A program made the position numbers and the translations under genes. Shown here in pieces: positions 1 to 12,946 of a stretch of 64,000 nucleotides of DNA (position 1 is the stretch's first letter; every line of letters starts with the position of its first letter). This DNA comes from Clavibacter capsici (GTDB lineage: Bacteria; Actinomycetota; Actinomycetes; Actinomycetales; Microbacteriaceae): assembly GCF_001280205.1 (NCBI RefSeq), contig NZ_CP012573.1, positions 1-64,000 on the forward strand, written 5' to 3'. The notes below the pieces were generated by a model that searched no databases, had not been told where the DNA came from, and worked only from the letters and a program-made list of their open reading frames with translations.

Positions 1-1434
1 ATGTCCGACCGCTCCGACCCGACGCACGCGATCTGGCAGAAGGTGCTGTCCGCCCTGACCGCGGACGACCGCATCACGCCGCAGCTGCACGGCTTCATCA
101 GCCTGGTCGAGCCGAAGGGCGTCATGACCGGCACCCTCTACCTCGAGGTGCCCAACGACCTCACCCGCGGGATGCTCGAGCAGCGCATCCGCGTGCCCCT
201 CCTCAACGCCATCGGCTCGCTCGACGAGGCGGCCGGCGTGAGCAACTTCGCCATCGTCGTCAACCCGGAGATCGCGCAGGACGCCTTCGCGCAGCATCCC
301 GAGCCGGCGGCGGAACAGCCCTACATCGAGACGCCGACCATCACCGCGCCGACCGACAACCCCGGCCTGCCTGCGTCACCGTCCCGCGGCGACTCCCGGC
401 TCAACCCGAAGTACGGCTTCGACACCTTCGTCATCGGCGGATCCAACCGCTTCGCGCACGCGGCCGCCGTGGCCGTGGCGGAGGCGCCGGCCAAGGCGTA
501 CAACCCCCTCTTCATCTACGGCGACTCGGGGCTGGGCAAGACCCACCTGCTTCACGCGATCGGCCACTACGCCATCAGCCTGTACCCCGGGATCCGCGTG
601 CGGTACGTGAGCTCCGAGGAGTTCACCAACGACTTCATCAACTCGATCGCGAACAACCGCTCCTCGCTGTTCCAGTCCCGCTACCGCGACAACGACATCC
701 TGCTGATCGACGACATCCAGTTCCTCCAGGGCAAGGACTCCACCCAGGAGGCCTTCTTCCACACCTTCAACACGCTGCACGACCACAACAAGCAGGTGGT
801 CATCACGAGCGACCTCCCGCCGAAGCACCTCACGGGCTTCGAGGACCGGATGCGCTCGCGCTTCGAGTGGGGCCTGATCACCGACGTGCAGGCCCCCGAC
901 CTGGAGACGCGCATCGCGATCCTCCGCAAGAAGGCGCAGAGCGAGAAGCTGCAGGTGCCGGACGACATCCTCGAGTACATGGCCACCAAGGTCACCTCGA
1001 ACATCCGCGAGCTCGAGGGCACCCTCATCCGCGTCACGGCGTTCGCCAGCCTGAACAAGACCCCGGTCGACCTGGCGCTCGTGCAGACGGTGCTGAAGGA
1101 CCTCATCACGCTCGACGAGGACAACGTCATCGCGCCGGTCGACATCATCAACCACACCGCGGCCTACTTCAAGCTGACCGTCGACGACCTCTACGGATCG
1201 TCTCGCTCGCAGGCCGTGGCCACCGCCCGGCAGATCGCCATGTACCTGTGCCGGGAGCTGACGAACCTGTCGCTGCCCAAGATCGGCCAGCTGTTCGGCA
1301 ACCGCGACCACACCACCGTCATGTACGCGAACAAGAAGATCACCGAGCTCATGAAGGAGCGCCGGTCGATCTACAACCAGGTCACGGAGCTCACCAGCCG
1401 GATCAAGCAGAACCACCGCTACGGCAAGATGTGA
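1..1434 (+). CDS. dnaA: Chromosomal replication initiator protein DnaA
   Basis: DnaA binds DnaA boxes at oriC, forms an ATP-dependent filament and melts the origin. The 477-residue protein has the usual layout: an N-terminal helicase-loading domain, a poorly conserved linker near residues 95-135, an AAA+ core with Walker A GDSGLGKT at 174-181 and Walker B LLIDD ending at D237-D238, and a C-terminal DNA-binding domain with the DnaA signature GNRDHTTVMYA near 433-443. The ATG is the first base of the window, so its promoter and ribosome site are outside view. A strong hairpin follows the stop. The oriC region and dnaN lie directly downstream, the standard actinobacterial order. Confidence 0.98.
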   Translation: MSDRSDPTHAIWQKVLSALTADDRITPQLHGFISLVEPKGVMTGTLYLEVPNDLTRGMLEQRIRVPLLNAIGSLDEAAGVSNFAIVVNPEIAQDAFAQHPEPAAEQPYIETPTITAPTDNPGLPASPSRGDSRLNPKYGFDTFVIGGSNRFAHAAAVAVAEAPAKAYNPLFIYGDSGLGKTHLLHAIGHYAISLYPGIRVRYVSSEEFTNDFINSIANNRSSLFQSRYRDNDILLIDDIQFLQGKDSTQEAFFHTFNTLHDHNKQVVITSDLPPKHLTGFEDRMRSRFEWGLITDVQAPDLETRIAILRKKAQSEKLQVPDDILEYMATKVTSNIRELEGTLIRVTAFASLNKTPVDLALVQTVLKDLITLDEDNVIAPVDIINHTAAYFKLTVDDLYGSSRSQAVATARQIAMYLCRELTNLSLPKIGQLFGNRDHTTVMYANKKITELMKERRSIYNQVTELTSRIKQNHRYGKM

Positions 1435-1480
1435 CGCCGTCCGCACGGGCCTCGCGGCCCCGGGCGGTGCACGACGTGCG

Positions 1481-1513
1481 AGAAGGGGTCGGACCATGGG
1501 TCCGGCCCCTTCT
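1481..1513 (+). terminator. Intrinsic terminator of dnaA
   Basis: Two 15-base arms (1481-1495 and 1499-1513) pair with one G-U wobble around a 3-base loop, 47 bases after the dnaA stop. The descending arm ends in CCCCTTCT, with a weak T-run. This separates dnaA transcription from the origin region. Confidence 0.8.
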
Positions 1514-2008
1514 GTCGTCTCCGTCATCCGCGAGCGCGTCCTCGCACTGGCCAGCGCAGGGATCGCGCCGGGGACGACTGCCCGGCACGACCCCTCTCGC
1601 GTGCCGTCGCGCGGTACCCAGGGGGCTCTCGCGGTCCCCGATCCGACTCGGACGGTCGTTCCCCACAGTGTGCACAGACTGTGGATAACTGTGGAGAACC
1701 GCCGGAGCGGATGTGGGTTCGAGGAGGACGCCTGTGGAACCGGGCTCGTCGCGACGAGGTCGTTCCGCCGAGTCCCCAGGCCGCTCCACACCCGTCCCAC
1801 AACTTCCAGACGTGTAGTTCCCGCTCAACCGAGGGGACTCCCGCAGTTGTCCACAGATTCCACAGCGGTTAAGACTATTGATCCTTAAACCCTTCATTGG
1901 ATGTCGCCCAAGAACCTCAGGGTGTGGAGGGATCGACGGTCCCGGGGGCCCCCGTCGGCACGGCTAGCATTGACCGACAAATCTTCCGCTCATCGAGGGG
2001 TCCACAAC
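1514..2008. other. dnaA-dnaN intergenic region containing oriC
   Basis: This roughly 500-base non-coding gap contains the probable origin. DnaA-box-like nonamers are visible at 1659-1667 (TTCCCCACA), 1680-1688 (TGTGGATAA, perfect on the minus strand), 1690-1698 (TGTGGAGAA), 1733-1741 (TGTGGAACC) and 1847-1855 (TTGTCCACA, the form favoured in actinobacteria), with further degenerate copies at 1712 and 1857. An unusually AT-rich patch at about 1866-1901 (GGTTAAGACTATTGATCC, then TTAAACCCTTCATTGG) follows the last box and is the best candidate for the unwinding element. The location between dnaA and dnaN matches the known actinobacterial origin position. No credible gene lies in the gap. Confidence 0.88.
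1965..1970 (+). promoter_or_regulatory. Probable -10 element of dnaN
   Basis: TAGCAT sits 39 bases upstream of the dnaN GTG, giving a short leader that includes the GAGGGG ribosome site. No convincing -35 hexamer is seen at the right distance, so this is tentative. Confidence 0.4.
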
Positions 2009-3160
2009 GTGAAGTTCCAAGTCAACAGGGACGTCTTCAGCGAGGCGGTGTCCTTCGCCGTCAAGCTCCTCCCGCAGCGCACGACCCTGCCGATCCTGAG
2101 CGGTGTGCTCATCGAGGCGACCGAGGACGGGCTGACGCTGTCGTCGTTCGACTACGAGGTCTCCGCTCGCACGCAGATCCAGGCGGACATCGAGGAGTCC
2201 GGGCGGGTGCTGGTCTCCGGTCGGCTCCTGGCGGACATCGCCAACCGCCTGCCGAACGCACCGGTGCGATTCACCACCGACGAGTCCAAGATCACCGTCT
2301 CGTGCGGATCCGCGCACTTCACGCTGTTGAGCATGCCCGTCGAGGAGTACCCGACGCTGCCGCAGATCTCCGAGCAGTCCGGGCTCCTCCCCGCCGAGCA
2401 GTTCGCCGCCGCCGTCTCGCAGGTGGCCGTCGCGGCGTCCCGCGACGACGTCACCCCCGTCATCACCGGCGTCCAGCTCGAGGTGGGGGAGAGCAGCCTC
2501 GGACTCATCGCCACGGACCGCTACCGCGTCGCCGTGCGCGAGATCGATTGGGACGGTGGCGACTCCGGCAACGACGGGACCAGCCGCACGGCGCTCGTGC
2601 CGGCCCGCACGCTGCAGGAGATCGGCAAGACCTTCGGCCACAGCGGCACGATCTCGGTGGCGATCACCGACACGGACGACCGTCAGCTCATCGCGTTCAG
2701 CGCCGACAGGAAGACCGTCACCTCGCTGCTCATCCGCGGCAACTTCCCGCCGGTCAAGCGCCTGTTCCCCGAGACGGTCGACAACTACGCGGTCATCAAC
2801 ACCGCGGACCTCATCGAGGCCACCCGCCGCGTCCAGCTCGTGCTGGAGCGCGAGGCGGCGCTGCGCTTCACCTTCACCATCGACGGCCTCACCCTGGAGG
2901 CCATCGGCTCCGAGCACGCGCAGGCATCGGAGAGCATCGACGCCCTCCTCACCGGCGTGGACACCGTGGTCTCGCTCAAGCCGCAGTTCCTGCTGGACGG
3001 CCTGGGTGCCGTCCACTCCGAGTTCGTCCGCCTGTCGTTCACGAAGACGGACAACCCGAACAAGCCCGGTCCGGTGCTGATCACGAGTCAGTCGTCCAAG
3101 GACCAGGCTGGGGCAGACAACTACCGGTACCTGCTGCAGCCCAACCTGCTGCTCCGCTAG
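2009..3160 (+). CDS. dnaN: DNA polymerase III beta subunit (sliding clamp)
   Basis: The clamp encircles DNA and tethers the replicative polymerase and many repair proteins. The frame is open from an ATG at 1901, but the family N-terminus (VKFQVNRDVFSEAVSF) begins at the GTG at 2009, with GAGGGG at 1995-2000 as ribosome site; the 36 preceding residues look like translated leader. This gives 383 residues, typical for an actinobacterial DnaN with three clamp folds. The C-terminus contains the usual YLLQPNLLLR-type ending in place of the classical MPMRL. gnd follows 20 bases downstream. Confidence 0.96.
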   Translation: MKFQVNRDVFSEAVSFAVKLLPQRTTLPILSGVLIEATEDGLTLSSFDYEVSARTQIQADIEESGRVLVSGRLLADIANRLPNAPVRFTTDESKITVSCGSAHFTLLSMPVEEYPTLPQISEQSGLLPAEQFAAAVSQVAVAASRDDVTPVITGVQLEVGESSLGLIATDRYRVAVREIDWDGGDSGNDGTSRTALVPARTLQEIGKTFGHSGTISVAITDTDDRQLIAFSADRKTVTSLLIRGNFPPVKRLFPETVDNYAVINTADLIEATRRVQLVLEREAALRFTFTIDGLTLEAIGSEHAQASESIDALLTGVDTVVSLKPQFLLDGLGAVHSEFVRLSFTKTDNPNKPGPVLITSQSSKDQAGADNYRYLLQPNLLLR

Positions 3161-3180
3161 ACCGCGATCAAGGAGAGAAC

Positions 3181-4068
3181 ATGCACATCGGACTCGTCGG
3201 ACTCGGCAAGATGGGCGCTCGCATGCGCGCGCGCCTCGAGAAGAACGGCATCGAGGTGACCGGCTACGACACCAATCCCGACGTCTCGGACGTAGCCACC
3301 CTCGAGGACCTCGCTGCGGCGCTGCCTGCGCCCCGTCTCGTCTGGGTCATGGTGCCGGCCGGCAAGGTCACGCAGAACGTGGTGGGCGACCTCGCCCGCA
3401 TCCTCGAGCCCGGCGACCTGGTGATCGACGGCGGCAACTCGAAGTTCACCGACGACTTCGCCCACGCGGGCCTGCTCAAGGACAAGGGCATCGACTTCGT
3501 CGACGCCGGCGTCTCGGGCGGCGTCTGGGGTCTGGAGAACGGCTACGGCCTGATGGTCGGCGGACCCGCGGAGCAGGTCCAGCGCGCGATGCCCGTCTTC
3601 GACGCGCTCCGCCCCGAGGGCCCTCGCGAGGAGGGCTTCGTGCACGTCGGCGACTCCGGCGCCGGGCACTACGCGAAGATGGTCCACAACGGGATCGAGT
3701 ACGCGATGATGCAGTCGTTCGCCGAGGGCTACGAGCTCCTCGCGGCGCGCAAGGACATCATCAAGGACGTCACCGGCACGTTCGAGGCCTGGCAGCGCGG
3801 CACCGTCGTCCGCTCCTGGCTGCTCGAGCTGCTGGTCAAGGCGCTCAAGGAGGACCCGGGCTTCGAGGACATCGAGGGCTTCGTGCAGGACTCCGGCGAG
3901 GGCCGTTGGACGATCGAGGAGGCGCTCAACAACGCCGTGCCGATGCCGGCGATCAGCGCGTCGATCTTCGCGCGCTTCTCCTCCCGCCAGGAGGACTCCC
4001 CGGCCATGAAGGCCGTCGCGGCGCTGCGCAACCAGTTCGGCGGCCACTCGGTGCAGAAGAAGTCCTGA
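3181..4068 (+). CDS. gnd: 6-phosphogluconate dehydrogenase, decarboxylating (short form)
   Basis: Converts 6-phosphogluconate to ribulose 5-phosphate with CO2 release in the oxidative pentose phosphate pathway. The 295-residue length matches the short bacterial form rather than the roughly 470-residue NADP enzyme. The Rossmann motif is GLVGLGKMGARM (4-15), and the second strand ends YDTNPD rather than the NR(S/T) of NADP-specific enzymes, which suggests NAD preference (inference). The substrate signature GVSGGVWGLENGYGLMVGG is intact. AGGAGAG at 3171-3177 fixes the ATG. The gene lies between dnaN and recF, a placement common in actinobacteria, and is probably co-transcribed with both. Confidence 0.93.
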   Translation: MHIGLVGLGKMGARMRARLEKNGIEVTGYDTNPDVSDVATLEDLAAALPAPRLVWVMVPAGKVTQNVVGDLARILEPGDLVIDGGNSKFTDDFAHAGLLKDKGIDFVDAGVSGGVWGLENGYGLMVGGPAEQVQRAMPVFDALRPEGPREEGFVHVGDSGAGHYAKMVHNGIEYAMMQSFAEGYELLAARKDIIKDVTGTFEAWQRGTVVRSWLLELLVKALKEDPGFEDIEGFVQDSGEGRWTIEEALNNAVPMPAISASIFARFSSRQEDSPAMKAVAALRNQFGGHSVQKKS

Positions 4069-4075
4069 CCACAGG

Positions 4076-5281
4076 ATGATCGTCCGTCACCTCTCCCTGG
4101 GTGACTTCCGCAACTACACCCGAGCGGACGTCGCGCTCCTGCCCGGCGCCACCCTCTTCGTGGGCAGCAACGGACAGGGCAAGACGAACCTGGTGGAGGC
4201 GCTGGGCTTCCTGAGCACGCTCGGGTCGCACCGCGTCTCCACCGACCAGGCGCTCATCCGCCAGGGCGCGGAGTCCGCCGTGATCCGGGCGCTCCTGCAG
4301 CACGCGGGCCGGGAGCTCCGGGTCGAGGTGCAGATCAACCGCTCGGCGGCCAACCGGGCGCAGGTGAACAGCACGCCCACGAAGCCGCGCGAGCTGCCGC
4401 GGTACTTCTCGAGCGTGCTGTTCGCTCCCGAGGACCTGGCGCTCGTGCGCGGGGACCCGTCGGGCCGGCGTCGTCTCCTCGACCAGCTGCTCGTGCTGCG
4501 GACCCCCCGGCTCGCCGGGGTGCTGTCGGACTACGACCGGGCGCTCAAGCAGCGGAACACGCTGCTGAAGTCCGCCCGGGCGCGGGGGATGAAGGCCGAC
4601 CAGCTCGGCACGCTGGACATCTGGGACGAGCGTCTCGTGTCCATCGGCTCGCAGATCATCGCGGCGCGAGGTGCGCTCGTCGAGTCGCTCCAGCCGGAGC
4701 TGGCGCGGGCGTACCTCGCGGTCGCGGGATCCGATCACGGGCCCTCGGCACGTCCCGAGCTGAGCATCCTCGCGGACGACCCGGGGGAGGACGACGTCGC
4801 GGACGAGTCCGGGGCCCGCGACGGCGGGCGGTTCACCCGGACCGAGGACGTCGTACCGGTCTTCGCCGCCGCCATCGCGCGGATGCGCCCGCGCGAGCTC
4901 GAGCGCGGCCTCACGCTGGTGGGTCCGCACCGCGACGACGTGCTGTTCCGGCTGAACGGGTTGCCCGCGAAGGGCTACGCCAGCCACGGCGAGTCGTGGT
5001 CATTCGCCCTCGCTATCAAGCTGGCCTCGGCCGAGCTGCTGCGACGGGACTCGCAGACGGGCGACCCGGTGCTCATCCTCGACGACGTGTTCGCCGAGCT
5101 GGACCAGGCACGTCGCGGACGTCTGGCGGAGGCCGTGACCGGGTTCGAGCAGGTCCTCATCACCGCGGCCGTGTTCGAGGACGTGCCCGAGCACCTCGCG
5201 GCCAACGCGGTGCACATCCGCGCCGGCGAGATCGTCGACGCGCCCTCGCCGCGGACCGCGGACGACGGGGGAGAGGCGTGA
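4076..5281 (+). CDS. recF: DNA replication and repair protein RecF
   Basis: RecF is an SMC-like ATPase that loads RecA at single-stranded gaps with RecO and RecR. The 401-residue protein has Walker A GSNGQGKT at 30-37, an ABC-type signature region around LTLVGPHRDDVLF, and Walker B LILDDVFAELD near residue 335, all conserved. Only 7 bases separate it from gnd, and its TGA overlaps the GTG of the next gene (GTGA). Residues about 225-260 hold an acidic insert (DDPGEDDVADESGARDG) that is variable in this family. Confidence 0.95.
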   Translation: MIVRHLSLGDFRNYTRADVALLPGATLFVGSNGQGKTNLVEALGFLSTLGSHRVSTDQALIRQGAESAVIRALLQHAGRELRVEVQINRSAANRAQVNSTPTKPRELPRYFSSVLFAPEDLALVRGDPSGRRRLLDQLLVLRTPRLAGVLSDYDRALKQRNTLLKSARARGMKADQLGTLDIWDERLVSIGSQIIAARGALVESLQPELARAYLAVAGSDHGPSARPELSILADDPGEDDVADESGARDGGRFTRTEDVVPVFAAAIARMRPRELERGLTLVGPHRDDVLFRLNGLPAKGYASHGESWSFALAIKLASAELLRRDSQTGDPVLILDDVFAELDQARRGRLAEAVTGFEQVLITAAVFEDVPEHLAANAVHIRAGEIVDAPSPRTADDGGEA

Positions 5282-5790
5282 TCCCCCGCGCCGCCGACGG
5301 CGGACCGCTGCCGGAGTCGGAGGCGGTCGCGGTCTACCGCCGCTTCCGCCGGGTGTTCGGCGACGCGTCCGTGCGCTCACCCTCGGCGCGGAAGCGCCGC
5401 GAGCAGAAGGCCGGCAGCTCCCCGTTCCAGCCCGGCCGGGATCCCGACTCGCTCGGCAGCGTGATGGACTCGCTCACCTCGCGCATGGGCTGGACCTCCT
5501 CCCTCTCGCAGGCCGAGCTGATGGCGGCGTGGACGACGATCGCCGGCGAGGAGACCGCCGTGCACTCCTCTCCCGTCGGGATCGAGGACGGCCTCCTCAC
5601 CGTCGAGTGCGAGTCGACGGCATGGGCGACGCAGCTCCGGCTGATGCGCGTGGAGATCACGACGCGCATCGCCGAGCGCTTCCCCGACGCCGGCATCCGG
5701 TCGATCCGCTTCCAGGGGCCGAACGCCCCGTCGTGGAAAAAGGGTCCCAGGTCGATCCCAGGGCGGGGCCCGCGCGATACCTACGGCTAG
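5278..5790 (+). CDS. dciA: DciA family protein (DUF721)
   Basis: DciA is the helicase operator of bacteria lacking DnaC and helps load or retain DnaB; actinobacterial recF neighbours of this type carry the DUF721 domain. Starting at the GTG that overlaps the recF stop gives 170 residues. A basic N-terminal half (RKRREQK near 37-43) precedes the DUF721 core (MDSLTSRMGW, then AWTTIAGEETAVHSSPVGIEDGLLTVECESTAWATQL region at about 65-125), followed by a basic tail. The translational overlap with recF argues for co-expression. It is the expected gene between recF and gyrB. Confidence 0.88.
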   Translation: MIPRAADGGPLPESEAVAVYRRFRRVFGDASVRSPSARKRREQKAGSSPFQPGRDPDSLGSVMDSLTSRMGWTSSLSQAELMAAWTTIAGEETAVHSSPVGIEDGLLTVECESTAWATQLRLMRVEITTRIAERFPDAGIRSIRFQGPNAPSWKKGPRSIPGRGPRDTYG

Positions 5791-5866
5791 GGAGGCGAAT
5801 CAGGTCACCCCTGCCGGGAAAAGGCGTCAGACGGCCGGATAGGCGGTGCGAAGCGTACTCCTGCGA

Positions 5867-5872
5867 TAGAAT
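5867..5872 (+). promoter_or_regulatory. Probable -10 element upstream of gyrB
   Basis: TAGAAT lies 107 bases upstream of gyrB in the 188-base gap after dciA, the only good TANNNT box there. It suggests that gyrB-gyrA has its own promoter. A matching -35 is not clear. Confidence 0.45.
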
Positions 5873-5921
5873 GAGGGGTCGCCCGCAGCCAAGGGACGAC
5901 GGTCCCCGGATCACCTCGTGA

Positions 5922-8024
<2,103 letters not shown>

Positions 8025-8106
8025 TCGACCAGGCGGCAGGCCGGCCCGATCCCGGCCGCCGCCCGGCACCGACCCCACGCTCCATCGACATCTGAACGGG
8101 ACCTCC

Positions 8107-10786
<2,680 letters not shown>

Positions 10787-10794
<8 letters not shown>

Positions 10795-11194
10795 TGTCGC
10801 CGAGAAGCTCGCGAAGAAGTCGTCGCGGGCCACCACCACCAAGCAGGTGCGTCTCAAGCTCGTGTACGTCGACTTCTGGTCGGCGCTGAAGCTCGCGTTC
10901 CTCTTCTCGGTGGTGCTCGGCATCATCACCGTCGTGGCCACGTTCCTCATCTACATCGTGCTGCAGACCACGAACGTCTTCGGCACGGTGGACCAGCTGT
11001 TCCAGGAGGTCTCCGGATCCACGGACTTCTCCCTCCAGGACGTCTTCGGCCTGGGTCAGGTGCTCGGCTTCGCCATCGTGGTGGCCGTGCTCAACATCGT
11101 CGTCGGCACCGTGCTCGGTGCGGTGGCCGCGCTGCTGTACAACCTCAGCGTGCGCATCACCGGCGGTGTGCTCGTCGGCTTCACCAACGCGTAG
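10787..11194 (+). CDS. DUF3566 membrane protein
   Basis: A small membrane protein always found after gyrA in actinobacteria; function unknown. The ATG at 10787, with GGAAGGAAA just upstream at 10772-10780, overlaps the end of gyrA, so translation is coupled. The 135 residues comprise a basic cytoplasmic N-terminus, a first membrane segment ([23 protein letters not shown], about 35-57), an extracellular loop of about 40 residues rich in acidic residues, and a second segment with [21 protein letters not shown], the family signature. The frame extends upstream to 10655, but that stretch is out-of-frame gyrA sequence and was excluded. Confidence 0.9.
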
Positions 11195-11209
11195 CCGATT
11201 GGGAGAAAC

Positions 11210-11240
11210 GGGCAGGCGTACGGTAACGTGTACCTGCCCG
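11210..11240 (+). terminator. Imperfect hairpin between the gyrase operon and tRNA-Ile
   Basis: CGGGCAGG and CCTGCCCG flank an imperfectly paired GTAC...GTGTA centre immediately before tRNA-Ile. It could end gyrBA-DUF3566 transcription, but it also overlaps the place where the tRNA promoter should lie (TAACGT at 11224-11229), so its role is uncertain. Confidence 0.4.
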
Positions 11241-11242
11241 AT

Positions 11243-11319
11243 GGGGATATAGCTCAGTTGGTTAGAGCGCTTCACTGATAATGAAGAGGTCCCAGGTTCA
11301 AATCCTGGTATCCCCACCA
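11243..11319 (+). tRNA. tRNA-Ile (GAT anticodon)
   Basis: Full cloverleaf: the acceptor GGGGATA pairs with TATCCCC, the anticodon loop CTGATAA carries GAT, the T-arm is CCAGG-TTCAAAT-CCTGG, the discriminator is A at 11316, and CCA is encoded at 11317-11319. It lies at the conserved actinobacterial place after gyrA. Confidence 0.98.
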
Positions 11320-11322
11320 ACA

Positions 11323-11347
11323 CCCCCGGATCCGTGTGATCCGGGGG
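11323..11347 (+). terminator. Terminator of tRNA-Ile
   Basis: A perfect 10-base stem (CCCCCGGATC / GATCCGGGGG) with a 5-base loop lies 4 bases after the encoded CCA. It lacks a T-tract, as is common in GC-rich actinobacteria. Confidence 0.7.
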
Positions 11348-11399
11348 CATGGCGGGAAACGAGTCGGTAGGCCGCGAGGCGGTCCGAGGCTCGCCGATC

Positions 11400-11472
11400 G
11401 GGGTCATAGCTCAATTGGTAGAGCGCCTGCTTTGCAAGCAGGAGGTCCGGGGTTCGATTCCCCGTGACTCCA
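11400..11472 (+). tRNA. tRNA-Ala (TGC anticodon)
   Basis: Acceptor GGGGTCA pairs with TGACTCC including the G3-U70 wobble that identifies alanine tRNA; the anticodon loop TTTGCAA carries TGC; the T-arm is CGGGG-TTCGATT-CCCCG. The CCA end is not encoded directly after the discriminator A (CACCA follows), unlike the neighbouring tRNA-Ile. Confidence 0.97.
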
Positions 11473-11594
11473 CACCAGGCCCCTCTCGGGTCCGCCGCTC
11501 GCCGTCCGCGGCTCGAGCGCATCCATCAGGTCCGTCGCCGGACGCTTCCCGCGTCGCCGACCTCGTCATCGTCCATGACAGCTGCACGTACGAC

Positions 11595-11627
11595 GAAGGC
11601 CCGGACACCTCAGGTGTCCGGGCCTTC
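11595..11627. terminator. Bidirectional terminator between tRNA-Ala and the 11659-12285 gene
   Basis: Sixteen-base perfect arms (11595-11610 and 11612-11627, starting GAAGGCCCGGACACC) form a nearly loopless palindrome, with effectively a 5-base loop. It lies between converging transcripts and would serve both. Confidence 0.85.
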
Positions 11628-11658
11628 GGGCGGTCGCGCGGCGACCGGGATGCGGTGA

Positions 11659-12285
11659 TCAGCTCGCGGGCTGGTCCTTCGCGGTCGCGTCGACGGCCTC
11701 GGGCTCGTCGTCGGCGATCCACAGGTCGTCATCGGCGCGGAACGTCTGGTACAGCGCGTACCCGACACCGCCCACGACGACGACGCCGAGCGCGATGAGG
11801 GCGACTCCGCCGAAGCCGAGGCCCTTCTTCGCGGGCGCCGCCTGGGGCACGTAGCGGCCGACGTACGAGCGGCCGTTGTCGACGTAGTGCTTGCCGAACT
11901 CCTGCGCCTTCGAGGAGACCTTGCCGGCCTTCTTGACGGCGTCCTTCACCTGCTTGCTGTTGCGGATGCCCTCGGTCGCGGCGACGGCGGATCCGGCGGC
12001 ACCGGCGACGGCCGGGAGGACCGTGTGCGTGAAGCCCTTGTAGGCCGAGTCGGCCGCCGTGCGCACGCGCTCGGCGCCGGCCTCGTAGCCGGGACGGATG
12101 TGGTCGTCGACGCCGCGCTTGACGGCGGGGACGACGTGCTGGTCGGAGAGCTTGCGGGCGGTGTGCGCGGCCTCGGCCACGACGACGTTGGCCCGGTCGA
12201 GGACCTCGCGCTGCTCCTTGAGGACGGCGGCCGCATGGGTGCGGAGCTTCGCCAACTCCTTCTTGTTCTTGCGTGACAGACCCAA
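11659..12285 (-). CDS. Conserved single-pass membrane protein of unknown function
   Basis: No named family recognised. The TTG at 12285 is preferred because GGAGG precedes it by 5 bases; an in-frame ATG four codons upstream (12297) contains that same GGAGG and is less likely. The 208-residue product has a basic start (LSRKNKKELAKLR), a long helical, coiled-coil-like region (about 5-60) and an alanine/lysine-rich middle (KDAVKKAGKVSSKAQEFGKHY). One membrane segment lies near the C-terminus (GGVALIALGVVVVGGVGYALY), and an acidic tail follows (DDDLWIADDEPEAVD). The layout suggests a C-terminally anchored protein with a helical cytoplasmic domain. It is transcribed alone and divergently from ppiA. 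Confidence 0.7.
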   Translation of the reverse strand: MGLSRKNKKELAKLRTHAAAVLKEQREVLDRANVVVAEAAHTARKLSDQHVVPAVKRGVDDHIRPGYEAGAERVRTAADSAYKGFTHTVLPAVAGAAGSAVAATEGIRNSKQVKDAVKKAGKVSSKAQEFGKHYVDNGRSYVGRYVPQAAPAKKGLGFGGVALIALGVVVVGGVGYALYQTFRADDDLWIADDEPEAVDATAKDQPAS

Positions 12286-12406
12286 GGGGACCTCCATCGG
12301 TGTGATTTCGCCAGGATCTTCAGTCTGGCACGGGTGCCACTGCGGGCAAACACGGTGGTCCCTGTGCGTCCGCCGAGTCCCAGCTCCGCCGTGAGACCAT
12401 TGCTCC

Positions 12407-12946
12407 ATGTCTGCGCACACTCACGTCGCCACCATGACGACCAACCACGGCACCATCGTCCTCAACCTCTTCGGGTCGCACGCGCCCCAGACCGTCGAGA
12501 ACTTCGTCGGCCTCGCCACCGGCGAGAAGGAGTGGACCCACCCCCAGACCGGCAAGAAGTCGAACGACCCGCTGTACGACGGCGTCGTCTTCCACCGCAT
12601 CATCAAGGACTTCATGCTCCAGGGCGGCGACCCGCTCGGCCAGGGCACCGGCGGGCCCGGCTACCAGTTCGACGACGAGATCAGCCGCGACCTCGACTTC
12701 TCGAAGCCCTACATCCTCGCCATGGCGAACGCCGGCACGCAGGGCGGCCGCGGCACCAACGGCTCGCAGTTCTTCATCACCACGGCGCCCACCACGTGGC
12801 TCCAGGGCAAGCACACGATCTTCGGCGAGGTGGCCGACGACGCGTCGAAGAAGGTCGTCGACGCCCTCAACGCCGTCGCGACCGACGGCCGCGACCGTCC
12901 CCGCGAGGACGTCGTGATCGAGAGCGTCACCGTCGAGAAGGTCTGA
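12407..12946 (+). CDS. ppiA: Peptidyl-prolyl cis-trans isomerase, cyclophilin type
   Basis: Catalyses prolyl isomerisation during protein folding. The 179-residue protein is a single cyclophilin domain with no signal peptide, so it is cytoplasmic. Conserved elements are FHRIIKDFMLQGGDP (near 63-77), with the catalytic Arg in FHRI, and NGSQFFITT (near 119-127). The ATG at 12407 follows the short gap to the divergent gene. The stop shares one base with the next start (TGATG), so it is translationally coupled to the rhomboid gene, as in the Mycobacterium dnaA-pknB region where ppiA holds the same place. Confidence 0.95.
   Translation: MSAHTHVATMTTNHGTIVLNLFGSHAPQTVENFVGLATGEKEWTHPQTGKKSNDPLYDGVVFHRIIKDFMLQGGDPLGQGTGGPGYQFDDEISRDLDFSKPYILAMANAGTQGGRGTNGSQFFITTAPTTWLQGKHTIFGEVADDASKKVVDALNAVATDGRDRPREDVVIESVTVEKV

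Noticed and set aside
376-1800. Long open frame antisense to dnaA (474 codons), and similar long antisense frames throughout
   Set aside because: Arg/Val/Ala-rich translations without conserved motifs; they mirror real genes in high-GC DNA where stop codons are rare.
1897-3180. Upstream part of the frame that ends as gnd
   Set aside because: It is dnaN in another frame; the gnd family start and ribosome site are at 3181.
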